From Dermatemys mawii (taxonomy: Eukaryota > Chordata > Testudines > Dermatemydidae), in NCBI GenBank assembly GCA_007922305.1, contig ML677335.1:20209933-20273932 (forward strand): a stretch of DNA of 64,000 nt. The letters are read 5' to 3'. The notes beneath the pieces are model-generated. The model worked only from the letters and a program-made list of their open reading frames with translations. It was not told the DNA's origin and ran no database searches. Of the stretch, positions 46,971 through 58,251 are shown one piece after another (the stretch's first letter is position 1; each line of letters opens with the position of its first letter). Both the position numbers and the translations under genes were made by a program.

Positions 46971-47480
46971 AGGAGATGCTGATGATGCTCGTTACCAAGG
47001 TGAGCTTTCTAAAGTTAGCTATAGCACTTGACCCAAGGTTTAGGAATCTGAAGCGCCTTCTAAAATCTGAGAGGGATGAGGTGTGGAGAATGCTTTGGGA
47101 TGTCTAATAAGAGCAACATTCAGATGCGTAAACTACAGCACTGCAATCATCACAAAAGACAATTGACCTTCTGCTGGTGGCATCTGACTCAGATGATGAA
47201 AATGAACAAGCATCTGTCTGCTCTGCTTTGGATTGTTATCGAGCAGAACTCATCATCAGCAAGAACGTATGTCTTCTGGAATAGGGTTGAAGCATTAAGG
47301 GATGTATGAATCTTTAGCATTTCTGGCACATAAATATCTTGTGATGCCAGCTACAACAGTGCAATGCACACGCCTGTTTTCACTTTCACGTGTCATTGTA
47401 AACATGGGCATCATTATTGCCTGCAAATTGTAACCAAACTTGTTTGTCTAAGCAATTGGCTGAAGAAGGACTGAATGGAC
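46970..47480 (+). pseudogene. hAT transposase C-terminal third, right arm
   Basis: The plus strand encodes IPKEMLMMLVTKVSFLKLAI, then ALDPRFRNLKRLLKSERDEV, then after a stop and frame changes an acidic segment (VASDSDDENE equivalent near 47180-47210), RLFSLS near 47370, and KLVCLSNWLKK-like sequence near 47440-47470. The ALDPRF motif is typical of hAT transposases before the C-terminal dimerisation domain. It is broken by several stops. Confidence 0.8.
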
Positions 47481-47844
47481 TTGTAGGTTCTAAAGTTTTA
47501 TATTGTTTTATTTTTCAATACAGTTATTTTTGTACATAATTCTACATTTGTAAATTCAACTTTCATTATAAACAGATTGCACTACAGTACTTGTATTAGG
47601 TGAATTGAAATAAACTATTTCTATTGTTTTTTTACAATGAAAACATTTGTGATCAAAAATAAAAATAGAGTGAGCACTACACACTTTGTATTCTCTGTTG
47701 TAACTGAAATCTATATATTTGAAAATGTAGAAAACATCCAAAAATATTTAAATAAGTGGTATTCTATTATTGTCTAACAGTGCAATTAATCGCACGATTA
47801 ATCACGATTAATTTTTTTAATCATTCGATTGTCCTATTTATTAC

Positions 47845-50100
47845 TTTCTCTCCCATTTCTCCATTAAAATTTATGCAACTTCGTGAACTGTTTTGAGCAG
47901 TGTCTGTCACTAAGTAATTAAAATTTCAAGCTTACCTTCCATATGTTACTATAAATGGAGGAGTTGCTGCAGGTGAATTTGACTGCTTTATTAATCTCTA
48001 AATTATCATAATTTCTTAAAACAAAAACAAACAAAACCCCTTGCTATCAAAATTCTGAAAAAAAGACTTTTGTTCTAAAGCAAAGTGAAGATTTATGCCC
48101 AAAGGAAGTTTAACAGTATGAATACTTTCTAAAGATTTCAGTATTTTTTAAAAACAGAAAATGAAAAACTATAGTAGAAGTTCCTTTGCTTAAGACACTC
48201 CAACGTATTTCTTCAATACATTACTTTGTAAGTTTAATCACTAATTTGATTCAAGTATTTCAAGTTATTTAAAGTTAAATGATACATCAAAGATTAAACA
48301 GTTTAGAATTAATTCTACAGCTCTAGCCTTGTACATTAAATAATTTGATAATTACGAGCCTTTAGAAACACACACACATATAATACAGGGTTTTGGCCAA
48401 ACACTTAATTCCAAATGTTTTAGCAAACAAAACCAGACCTGTTCAAGTTACTATTGCAACAATTTCAAAAGCAATACTAAAACAATCCACTCCACACTTT
48501 CTTGTTCAGAAAAAAACTCCCACTGAAGCCCAGGAGAATTTTACCTTACTAAATGGGTGGCAACCGGGCACTATCCTGACACTGCTTGCTGGATCAATAT
48601 AGGTAATGTTCTTTTCTGAAATTCTCAAGACAACACAAATAAATCCTTTATAATTTGAAAATAAATACTATGTAAGCATATCCTTCTGGACTTCACCCAA
48701 CAGCAAGTTGAAACCATCTACTCCTCAACATTATTTTATCTCACATGAAGTTTCACAAAATCCCTGTTTCCTTTGCCCCAACTTCTTCCCCCCTTCCCCC
48801 ACATCACTCTGTACAACAAAATTGTAAATGGTTCATTCACACTGCAGTTTATTTAGAACAGCATATCTGGTGAAAAAAACAAGGTACAACATCAGAGACT
48901 CAGACAAGTTTTTTTAAAAAAATTGCACTCCTGGGTATTTAGCACATTCATTTTGCTGCTGAATAGGTTTCAACACCAAAACCCAGAGCCCAGATTGTTG
49001 CTAGGATTCACTACAGAAACCCGAATGGTAGCAATCCCCCAGACTTGAAAGTGGTAAACCTTATTTGCAGTATGAAGAAAGGCAGGGACAGATGTATTTT
49101 GAGACATTACAGATGGCGTTCCCTTTAAATTCCAACAATTTTTAACTAATAAAATATGCTTTTCACTTTTGCACTAAAAAGAGGGAAAACCTATTTTCTG
49201 CTGTCAGTGATGCTATCCCCTGTATCTGAAGACAAATGGAATCAGTTTTGCAAATGGTAACACTATCATACCCAATTTGAAAGGGAAGTAATTTAACATC
49301 TTTTACCTAGCAGGATGACACATTACATTTTTAATGGCTATTATGCATTGGTGTTTCTGCACTTGCATCTTGTTTTCCCTAATGACTAGCAAATGAATTT
49401 CTACCTATTGTAGCTCAACTTGTATTTAAGATGGAACTCAACCTTTATTTACAGAATCTGATGTTGCCAGAGAATCTTGAATGTAATCTTGATAAGTGGT
49501 ATAGAATCTTTTTGCAATTGGTTTGATAGATACTTGTACCTAAAAGGAACGGTACTTCTATCTTATGATTCTCCTACAACCTTTAACGAATACTATTTTC
49601 ATCAAAGCAGGAAAATTCCTTGATGCTCTGCAACTACAGATTCCATTTTTAAGTCAGTCATACACACACACACACGCTTGCCCACTCACCCCTTTTGAAA
49701 GGAGCTCTCTGTTCCAAGCCAAGGAAACATTTGTGAAAATGATCCACAACCCCTGTGGTCAGTACATTAATTCTCAGCAAGAGGAATATCACAGACACTA
49801 TCCACTCCAGCAGTCACCATTAGATGAAACATAACTGAACACACGTCATGCAGCACCATTAGTCATTGAGTAACAGAGTTGTAGAGCTTTTCTGTTAAAA
49901 TGCTTTTGTTAACTCTTCTTCTATGGCCAACAGAACAAGAGAGCTTCTGAATGAAGAAATCAGCAAGAAGGTAAAATAAACTGGAGGCCAGAATGTGGGA
50001 AATGTCTTGTACCATGGCTATTTTGATGTCCCCATGTTTCCTGAGTAACCTCATTTTGTGCTATTTGTTGTGCTCAAACAATCTCATATTTCCTCCCCCA
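47845..50100. other. Unannotated AT-rich sequence
   Basis: Nothing is recognised except a (CA)n tract at 49661-49675. Confidence 0.4.
49661..49675. repeat. (CA)n microsatellite
   Basis: Seven CA units follow a single T. Confidence 0.8.
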
Positions 50101-50942
50101 TAGGCTTGCCAACTTTCTAATTGCACAAAACCGAACACCTTAGCCCCCACCCCTTTCCCTGAGGCCACACCTTCTTCATCCATTCCTGGAGGCTTTGCCT
50201 CTCCCCTCCCACTCACTATAATCCCCCCTCCCTTGGCCCCTCATTCTCCCCCACTCTGACTATGCTCGGGTGCAGGAGAGGGTGAGGGCTCTAACTGGGG
50301 GTGTTGGCTTCAGGGTTGGGCCAGAAATGAGGGGTTTTGGGTGTGAAAGGGGGTTCTGGGCTGTGGGAGGGGGTGAGGGCTCCATCTGGGGGTGTGGGCT
50401 CTGGGGTGGGGCAAGGGATAAGGGGCTTTGGGTGTAGGAGGGGGCTTCAGGTTGCAGGGTCTCAGGGCTGGGGCAGGAGGTTGGAGCTCAGGATTGGGGC
50501 ATGGGCTTACCTCTGGTTGCTCCTGGTCAGCAGGGGGGCTAAGACAGGATTCCTACATGTCCTGACTCTGTGCTGCACCCCAGAAGTGGCTGGCAGCAGA
50601 TCCAGTTCCTAGGCAGAAGTGACTTTGCTGCATGCTGCTCTCACCCACAGGCATCGCCCCACTGCTCCCATTGGCTGTAGTTTCCAGCCAATGGGCGTGC
50701 GGAGCCAGTGCTTGGTGTAAGGGGAGCATGTGGAGCCCCATAGCTCCCCTGCCTAGGAGCCGGACCTGCTGGCCACTTCCAGAGCACAGCGTGGAGCCAG
50801 GACAGGTAGGGACTAACCTGCCTTAGCTCTGCAGCACCATGAAATGGACTTTTAATGGCTCAGTCAACGGTGCTGACGGGAGTCACCATGTTCCCTTTTC
50901 AACCGGGTGTTCCAGTTGAAAACTGGTCACTCGGACACCCTA
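50101..50942. mobile_element. GC-rich TIR element with minisatellite
   Basis: The left end TAGGCTTGCCAACTTTCTA and the right end, in reverse complement, TAGGGTGTCCGAGTGACCA belong to a sauropsid family with TAGGGTTGCCAAC-type termini. The GC-rich interior has a G-rich minisatellite at about 50270-50500 ('gggctctggggtggggca', 'gtgtaggagggggctt') and an inverted pair 'cccattggctg' / 'cagccaatggg' at about 50666-50695. It has no transposase. Superfamily and target duplication are uncertain. Confidence 0.6.
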
Positions 50943-52299
50943 TCTCCCTCCTTGCTCCCTTTAACTGACTATAAACAGCCAGTTCTGGGAGGACCAAGTT
51001 TAATCACTTTTAACCCTTGGCTACACAGTATGACAAATATACAAGACAGCCAATTTAATCCAAGCAAGACATTTTTCAACACATTTCTCAGTATATTTCT
51101 AAGAGATTATGAGACATTTTAAAAAGTGAGAGCATTATAAAAGAATCCATTCCTTTTACTGATGTTTTAGAAAGCACATGTATGTTTCCCATGCCAAAAC
51201 CCGTTCAGAAGAAAACAGAAATGGATTTCCTCTTCCTCTGTGATCTTTGAGTGAGAGTCACAAGGCAAGACACTACAGATACGGTCATAGGCAGAAGACT
51301 AAAAATGCTTATCTCAAATAAAAAATTCAATAGACAATCCTGTCTCATGCTATACAAGCAGAGCAAAAGTATAGTGCTCAGCTAAACTACTGTTACTTAT
51401 CCAGTGACAGTTTTAACATAGCAGTCTGAGAGACAGCTCCACTGTTGGCTGGTATATTGTAAACATTCACTTAAGAGATCTCCATCAGAGAAAGATTCAT
51501 ACAATATAAAAACTACATCTCTCCATTTTTCTGTTTCTTAATATTGTCTGAGATTTTCCACCTCCAACAGATTCATGGCCCTATTTTCTATGGGCACATG
51601 GGGATTTGGGAGTGAGGAGGGGAATACAACACAAGGACTTAGAGTGGGAATGCCGTCTCAGTGGCTTCACTCCCTTCTGTCTCTGATCCTCCAGGGGAAC
51701 CATGTTTTTTGTGTGGTGAGAGGGATGGCTGAGGTTATAGCTGCTCACCACAGCATTGTGCTCCTCTAACCCAGTCTTGCTCAGACTTTAGTGGATAAGT
51801 TAAAAGTGATTTGTCAGCATTAATTTACTCACCCCATTTGTAGTATGTAAAACTCTCTATCAATCACTGAAAATGGCCAATGAGGGTGTTCTTTAAAAGT
51901 CATGCTCTTTAAAGGTAATGTAAGGTCACCAAAGGAGGATTGTGGAGCCATTAGCTGTATAGGGACATGAAGTATTGATTGATTTTGAGGACAGACCTCA
52001 CTTCTTAAGTCAGAGGGGAAACCCTACTCATTCACTTGAGAATTAGGAAGCTCCCTGAGGGTGAGCTCTAAGCATCCCCTATATGGGAACAGCCTGCATG
52101 GAGAGAATAGGGTCCTTAAGTAAAGAAAACATTTTTTTTCAAAATTCATTTCTGAATTCTCTATGTAGTGATGGTAACAGAGTAACTTGAAACATAATAG
52201 GACATTAATGAAAAAGACCACCACCTACCTTAAGCATCTAATAATGATGAGATTCAGAGTAGTGGATTACCAAATTACTTTAAATTTGCAAACACAAAC
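50943..52299. other. Unannotated sequence
   Basis: No repeat or gene is recognised. Confidence 0.4.
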
Positions 52300-52420
52300 A
52301 GGCTGCTGTCCTAGTGGCAGTGCACTGTAATACCATGTATGTAGGATCAGAGTTTAAACCCAAATCTCAGTCATTTGTTTCCCAGGTGAGTTACATGTCT
52401 TTTGAGCTGAAGGGTGAAGA
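52300..52420 (+). mobile_element. tRNA-derived SINE, sense (probable)
   Basis: An A-box-like TGTCCTAGTGG at 52307-52317 and a B-box-like AGTTTAAACCC at about 52351-52361 lie about 33 bp apart, the same spacing as in the SINE at 54.7 kb. There is no cloverleaf, so this is a SINE head and not a tRNA gene. The 3' limit is unclear. Confidence 0.4.
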
Positions 52421-52477
52421 GGATAGTAGAGAAGTGCCAGTTTGGATGGAGAGGAGAATTCTGAGAAAGACGAAGGA

Positions 52478-52545
52478 CCCAATTTTCAAAAGTGCTGAAC
52501 ATCCATCACTCCAGCTAAAGTCAATGGGAGTATCCATCTTTCAGA
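52478..52545. repeat. MITE fragment ('ttttcaaaagtgctga' type)
   Basis: 'caattttcaaaagtgctgaa' and 'gtcaatgggagtatccatc' match a palindromic sauropsid MITE of which only about one half is visible. Confidence 0.4.
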
Positions 52546-52565
52546 AGGCTGGACAATCAAGGCAA

Positions 52566-52815
52566 TCAAGTCTAGTGGCTGGACCTGGAGTCTAGCCTAG
52601 TGGTTGGAGTCCAAATGGCAGAACCCAAGGTCAAGTCACAGCCAGGGAATCAGAGTCAAAAGTCAGAATTCAAATACCAGAGCCAAGTATCTGAGCCAAA
52701 GGTCAAAACCAGATTACCTAGAGGAGCAAAGTTAGGCCAGGACTGAACTAGAACAAGGCTGGAGGCAGAGTAGGATCTAGGCTGGAGAAAGGCAGGACTA
52801 GGGCTTGGAGAGAAG
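52566..52815. repeat. Degenerate short-unit tandem repeat
   Basis: Units like 'cagagccaagtatc', 'gagccaaaggtcaaaacc' and 'ggctggaggcagagtagg' recur imperfectly. Such tracts are common in sauropsid LTR-type repeats, but no ends were found. Confidence 0.4.
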
Positions 52816-53033
52816 TGATCACAGGGAGGTCCCAAACATATGCTTTTTAAAAAGAGTACGTGTGTGGAAGAGCAGCTATACCACATCAAAATTCACCTCT
52901 AATTTACCCCAATTATGCTGTCAGCGTCATTTGAGGCAGGGCTGCATTTAATGGTGCTAAATGTATTTGTAAAAGACATTAATCAGAAGTTATTATACAC
53001 ATCCAAATAATCTTTCACTTATACAGTATAGTA

Positions 53034-53532
53034 CAGTGGTTCTTAACCAGGGATATGTGTAGCCCTGGGGGTACTCAGTCTTCCAGGGGTACTCAACTAA
53101 TCTAAATATTTGTTTCTGACATGGTTGTTGTAGCCCCCAGGGATGGGAGGTTATGGGACAGGTTTAGGGGGGTTGCAATTGCAGAATTAGCTTTAGGGGG
53201 TTGCAAGCAGAGCAATTGCTCGGGACCCCAAACCACATGGGGCCATGCAAAGCTAAGTTATATGCTTCAGCCCCAGGCTCACAAGCGAAAAACAGTTTCA
53301 ACTATCACACTGAAATGTAAGTACAATATTTATAGTCCAATCAATTTATTTTATAATTATATGGTAAATATGAGAAAGTAAGTACTAGTATGGTGTAATT
53401 TTTATGTACATATATATTTTTATGTTTGATTTTGAAAGCAAGTCGTTTTTAAATGAGATGAAACTTGGGGTGTGCACGACAAATCAACCTCCTGAAAGGG
53501 GAACACTAGTCTGGAAAGATTGAGAACCACTG
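53034..53532. mobile_element. hAT-type MITE
   Basis: The 499-bp element has termini CAGTGGTTCTTAACCAGG and, in reverse complement, CAGTGGTTCTCAATCTTTC. It is flanked by GTATAGTA (53026-53033) and GTATGGTA (53533-53540), a near-perfect 8-bp target duplication. Subterminal 'tgggggtactc' and 'aggggtactcaac' direct repeats occur. The 86-codon plus ORF has no domain. Confidence 0.85.
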
Positions 53533-53658
53533 GTATGGTATAGTAGTGAACATCATTCAGGAATTACTATTTATGAAGCATTTCCACACAGTAGTACGTG
53601 AGATACTGTAATTATTTCTAAGTATAAGGAGAAACAGTGATATATCCAGATATTACAG

Positions 53659-53866
53659 CAGAGGTTGGCAACTTTTGGCACATAGCCTGCCAGGGTAAGC
53701 CAATGGGGGCTGCGGCAAGTGGTGGCCAGCACTGACGTGGACAGGTGAACTGCAGCCAGTGGGAGCCATGATCAGCCGAGCCTATAGGCGCGGCAAGTAA
53801 ACAAACCGGCCTGGCCCACCAGGGGTTTACCATGGTGAGCCGTGTGCCAAAGGTTGCCGATACCCG
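53659..53866. mobile_element. 208-bp hAT-type MITE
   Basis: The left end CAGAGGTTGGCAACTTTTGG and the right end, in reverse complement, CGGGTATCGGCAACCTTTGG share a GGCAAC.TTTGGCAC core. The flanks TATTACAG (53651-53658) and CATTACAG (53867-53874) form an 8-bp duplication with one change. It is GC-rich and non-coding; the minus-strand ORF through it is an artefact. Confidence 0.8.
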
Positions 53867-54074
53867 CATTACAGAATGGTAACCAGTGTTAAATGGTGAG
53901 CTTCTAGTTGTGTCTTCCATATTGGATGTCATGACCTTGAATTCAGTGATAATGATAGTAGTCTGATCCTATGCATCTTTACCATAATGGTTTTCTTCAG
54001 GATAAAAAAGCCCTACAACAACTATATTTAAGGGAGCAGGAGGTAAAGAAGCACAAGGAAATGTTATAGTAAAC

Positions 54075-54348
54075 CTATTTCATCCAACCGGTGTACAATG
54101 GATTTTTTTTTTTTGAAAAGTTACATGTGAGAACAAGGGTGGGGGAAATCACCTTCTGATTAGTTGTCTGCTACATTGGCCCACTTTCTTCAGAGCTCAA
54201 TCTGTCTCACTTCCCCCACAACCTCCTCTCCCCTCCTGTGAGGGGAACATCCTCCTCATCTTTCCTCTTCCAGCCCCTAGTCAGGAGTAGGAGAAAAGCC
54301 CCTGGAGATCAATGTGTGCTGCGGAAGGAAAAAGGTTGGGAACCATTG
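54075..54348. mobile_element. hAT-type MITE, decayed left end
   Basis: The right end, in reverse complement, is CAATGGTTCCCAACCTTTTT, a clear hAT terminus. The left end CTATTTCATCCAACC is a poor match but keeps CCAACC. Flanks TAGTAAAC (54067-54074) and TAGTAGAC (54349-54356) differ at one position and support the boundaries. Confidence 0.6.
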
Positions 54349-54689
54349 TAGTAGACATTTTATCAATATTGTGCTTGCCATTTTAAAAAGTCAGCATTTA
54401 CCAACCGGTGACCATAGAGTATTAACATCAGTGAAGGACTGACACAAGACAGCTGCTTGACAGTACTGGAATGTTAGGAAAAGGGCCCATTGCAATGTTT
54501 TTGCCCAAATGAAATTTGAACAAAATATGCTGTTTCAGAAAGCTCAAATGTCTCAGGGAGATGTATAGATTTTTACAAAACTTTCATCTGAATGATTTTG
54601 GTTCTGAGGCAAAGAGAGAGAGATACTAAGGGGTAGGCTGGTATGTGGGAATTCAGATTTTTAGTCTGCTCTGCCTAATTTGGAGTGAA

Positions 54690-54778
54690 TTGGGATGAAA
54701 AAGTGCTTGGGTAGAGCAGGGACTTAAACCGAGGTTTTCCACAAACCAGAGCAATGCCCTACCCACTAGGCTATAGAG
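54690..54778 (-). mobile_element. tRNA-derived SINE head, antisense, split by hAT
   Basis: The minus strand has an A box TAGCCTAGTGG (54763-54773 on plus) and a B box GGTTTAAGTCC (54720-54730), about 33 bp apart, as in RNA polymerase III-type SINEs. The following hAT element inserted beside the A box and duplicated CTATAGAG. The first bases of the SINE continue after 55460. The body probably extends left toward 54600. It is not a functional tRNA. Confidence 0.6.
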
Positions 54779-55459
54779 CAGAGGTGGGCAAATGACGGCC
54801 TATGGGCCACATCTGGCCCGCAGGACCATCCTGCCCAGCCCTTGTGCTCCCGGCCAGGGAGGCTACCTCCTGACTGCCCCGACCCTCGGCCCTTTTTCCA
54901 CTGCTTTCCCTCCTCTGCAGCCATGCTGCCGCGCAGGCAGCACTCTGGGCAGTGGGGCTGCAGGCTGCTGCGGGGTGGGGCAGCATGGCAGGTTCTGGTC
55001 AGGACATGCAGCAGCCAGACATGCTGCTCTGAAAGCATGGTAAGCTGGCTGGGGGGGTTGGATAAGGGGAATAGGGTCCCGGGGGCAGTCAGGGGACAGG
55101 GAGCAGTTGGATGGGGCAGAATTTCTGGGAGGAGCAGTCAGGGAATGGGAAAAAAGAGGTGTTAGATAGGCATGGGAGTCCCAGGGGGCCTGTCAGGGGG
55201 TAGATAGGGGTTGGTGCAGTCAGGAGAGAGGAAGCAGGGGGGTAGATAAGGTGCAGGGTCCGGGGGGGCAGTTACGGTCGGGGATGGGGGTTAGATGGGT
55301 CGGAGATTCTGAGGGGGGCAGTCAGGGGGCGGGAAGTGGGAAGGGGCAGATAAGGGGTAGGTCAGGTTGTTTGAGGAGGCACAGCCTTCCCTACCCAGCC
55401 CTCCATACAGTTTTGCAACCCCAATGTGGCCCTCGGGCCAAAAAGTTTGCCCACCTCTG
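54779..55459. mobile_element. hAT-type MITE with G-rich minisatellite, perfect TSD
   Basis: The 681-bp element has termini CAGAGGTGGGCAAATGACGG and, in reverse complement, CAGAGGTGGGCAAACTTTTT. The identical 8-mer CTATAGAG flanks it at 54771-54778 and 55460-55467. Subterminal 'gggccacatctggccc' and 'gtggccctcgggcc' are inverted copies. From about 54990 to 55370 it carries the same G-rich cargo as the Tigger-like MITE at 18.9 kb ('gggagtccc', 'gggggcctgtcagg', 'caggggacagggagcag'). The ORFs on both strands are artefacts. Confidence 0.9.
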
Positions 55460-55467
55460 CTATAGAG

Positions 55468-56639
55468 TGTAACTTAGAGATGCCCATGCACATTCTCTCA
55501 ACCATTTCATGAAACTCTTTGAAACATTTCTGATTTTATTCTGGTACAGAACAAAAAGGAATTGTTGTTCTCTGGTTAGCTTTAGATGGGATTAGTCCTG
55601 GTGAGCAGAAAGTCAAAGTTGGCAAATAAATATAGCTTGTCCCATGGCTGCAGCAAAAAAGAAAAGTTTATGCTATGCTTATTTATTTGTGGTATATGAT
55701 TTATCTCAGGGTTGTTTTGTTGTTTTTTTTTTTTTTTGATGTGTTTGTTTTAATACTACTTCACTGTTTCTCCCATCATATCCTACTCCAGAGAGATACT
55801 GGTACAAAACCTTTGCAGATTCCCAAGTTAAAACTTTTATTTTCAGGGCAGTTCAGTTGGATATAGCAAATGTCTCTTCTTGCAAAGAATAAAAATCTTT
55901 TCATCTAGCTCTTCCCTGGAGTAGAACCCACTAGAGGTGAAGCTCAGCAGGTCCACACTCTAATAATACTAACACAAAGCTTTACAAAATCTGACAGTTC
56001 ATATTTTCCTTGAAGACAGGTTCCACACAGGAGGGAAATAAAAAAAAAATTGTAAATTATTGCAAAATCTCTTTTGAACTGTAAGAAATATAAAATGAAA
56101 ACTGAATGGAAAACAGCCTTTTCTAGCACCGTCTATTTGCCTTTGTGTTTCATGCAGGTATCCAACATAATGAAAATTCCAATATCAGTGCTAAGGCAAA
56201 AAAAAAAAAATCAATAAAAATAGACTTGTGAACGGATTGCCTTGACTGAGTGTGTTTGTATGAAGCTGAGTAGTTCTTTGACACTGGCATGTGTACAATT
56301 GTTTTCTTAGCACTTATAATGCAGATAATAAAATAATCTTTGTACATAGCTCATTTGCCATCACTAAGTTTATATTATGCTGCCTAGCAATACATCTGCT
56401 TTTCTTGGATAAAAGGACTCCAGGAAACAAAATAGAACACGGTAAATAAGGAGCAAACCATTCATGATCTTCTATGCAGCATGTTAGGATATAGATATTC
56501 AGGCCTGTCTGTAAAGGCCTATACTTTAAGAATCTAGCTATATGATTTACCATTTAACTAGTTATAGAGATATAAAAGAAATAATTAAAATCACTGTCTG
56601 CCTGTGTCGGCCTTCTCTTACTGTGACAGTCTGAGGCCC
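55468..56639. other. Unannotated sequence with SINE remnant at left edge
   Basis: The first bases continue the SINE split by the hAT element. A T-run lies at about 55721-55737. Otherwise nothing is recognised. Confidence 0.35.
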
Positions 56640-57160
56640 TGTTCTTAGGCTAAGGCCTTTGGCTAAGGAGCAGAGGCAGCCATAAGCTGGAAAGCGTATG
56701 GTCACATCCTCACATTTCAAACTAGTCAGACTGAAATAAGGTGCTATAGGGCTATTAGGAATACAGTCCTGTCCTGTTAATGCCTATTACCACCCAATAA
56801 AGATGGTTAAAGAAAACTTAGTTTGATAGCATCCTGTCTGGCAAGAAATCACTTGTCAATAGTTGTGGTTGTGAAACCCTCATTTCTGTATGTTTTATCT
56901 CTATGGATTCCACTTTTCTATTCTTAATCTGTCTGGTTCTCTACTTGTTTCTGTCTGCTGTATAATTAATTTTGTTGGGTGTAAGTTAATTAGGGTAGTG
57001 AGATATAATTGGTTAGAGAATTATGTTACAATATGTTAGGATTGGTTATCTAAATTTCAGTAAAATGATTGGTTAAGGTATAGCTGAGAATCCTTCTATT
57101 TAAATTAGGGGCAACCAGGAAGTAAGTTGGGAATCGAAAATAAGGGTTGAAGTCATCTGA
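56640..57160. mobile_element. LTR-like retroelement remnant (tentative)
   Basis: The stretch 'ttaattagggtagtgagata', 'gttacaatatgttaggattg', 'aaaatgattggttaaggtat' is one I recognise as a recurrent sauropsid LTR-type repeat. The internal 'ggttag/ggttaa' direct repeats are typical of its promoter half. No ends, target duplication or coding region were found. Confidence 0.35.
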
Positions 57161-57759
57161 TTGACTTATGTTATTCCAGTTTCAGGATATGTGATGAAAG
57201 ATTATGGGCTCATTCCTGACCCATACTATTCTGTTTTCAGGCCTTGCCCAATCAGATGCTTATTTCTACACACACACACACACACACAAAATAGCCCTTC
57301 AAAACTCCCACTTCCTGCTCAGTGGTTGACTGCTAACTTTGGTTCTGCTCCAGTTTACAGAAAGAATATGTATAGACAGTGCAGTGGGAGGAGAATACAG
57401 TGGATTACCAACATTTCATTGTGATTATTGATTATACCATAAGATCTCTAAGGCATCACCATAACAGCAAAAACTACTGCTTTGCAGCTATTGAAAGTCT
57501 TTTCCAAGTTAAGGGTATTGTGTGCAATCTCAATAGATCAGCGATCAATTGAAGATGAAGAAAATGAGGATCACCACGTACCTTTCTTAAACTGATAGCC
57601 TAGTAGAATGGTTCAATTACAACTAGAAAAGATTGTTTAATACTTCGAGAGTTTAGGGGGTAACAAGTTTGTTTCACACATTTCAGAACTTGAAACCCCA
57701 CAAACTTGGAATGTAAATGATTGATTGTTACTATTAAAACTTAACTGACAGTAAACTAA
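57161..57759. other. Unannotated sequence with (CA)n
   Basis: A (CA)n tract lies at 57268-57288. Nothing else is recognised. Confidence 0.4.
57268..57288. repeat. (CA)n microsatellite
   Basis: Ten CA units. Confidence 0.85.
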
Positions 57760-58251
57760 AAACTGAATGGGTTGCACTGCCACCTTCTTCAAGAGATACC
57801 CCTGTGACATACCCTGGGCACAATCCAGACCAATGAGTAGCTGTATCATTCCTGCCCTCTAACCTTGGGTGTCCTTTACAATGCTTTGCTGCTGTAGCTT
57901 CCAGCCTGCGTTGCTCGCAAACAGACTCTAGGATGCAAGTCACTCCCAGTTATGTCTGTGTGCGCTGCAGCCTGCCAACCACACCTAGGTTCTTACCAGC
58001 CTGAATTATACTGCAGGGTGATCCTAACACACTCCTAGTGCCAGATTCCCCCCGACACACACACAACCCTCAAAATGTATGTCCTTCACTACCTAGCCCT
58101 CTCCTCGACAACACAAATTTACATAGGTTCATTATTTCATCAATGGAAATAATATGTACTGATTTTGTTATCCCAAAGGAAGTTTCTCACACTCTTCAAT
58201 TTAACACACTGGATTAGATAAAACAATAAAAACAAGTTTATTAACAACAGA
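57760..58251 (-). mobile_element. Probable LTR-retroelement repeat, host of the TIR insert
   Basis: 'aacaataaaaacaagtttat', 'taacaacaga' and, after the insert at 58252-58946, 'aaagagatagaaattaagc' form one continuous unit that I recognise as a common sauropsid retroelement repeat. Its family is not certain. The strand is inferred from that recognition. Confidence 0.35.

Larger units (their letters stand above)
46372..47836. mobile_element. Fold-back hAT derivative, complete, perfect 8-bp TSD
   Basis: The 1,465-bp element is flanked by identical TTTATTAC at 46364-46371 and 47837-47844. Ends are TAGGGCTGTTGATTAATC and, in reverse complement, TAGGACAATCGAATGATT; subterminal GATTAATCG repeats follow. 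Beyond the short TIR, the left about 590 bp and right about 560 bp are inverted copies of each other, both carrying the transposase C-terminus and its 3' untranslated DNA. Only about 300 bp in the middle (roughly 46970-47280) is single-copy. The element lacks most of the transposase and must have moved in trans. Confidence 0.9.

Noticed and set aside
54690..54778. Functional tRNA gene on the minus strand
   Set aside because: A and B boxes are present, but the arms do not form a cloverleaf and no anticodon loop is evident. It is a SINE head.
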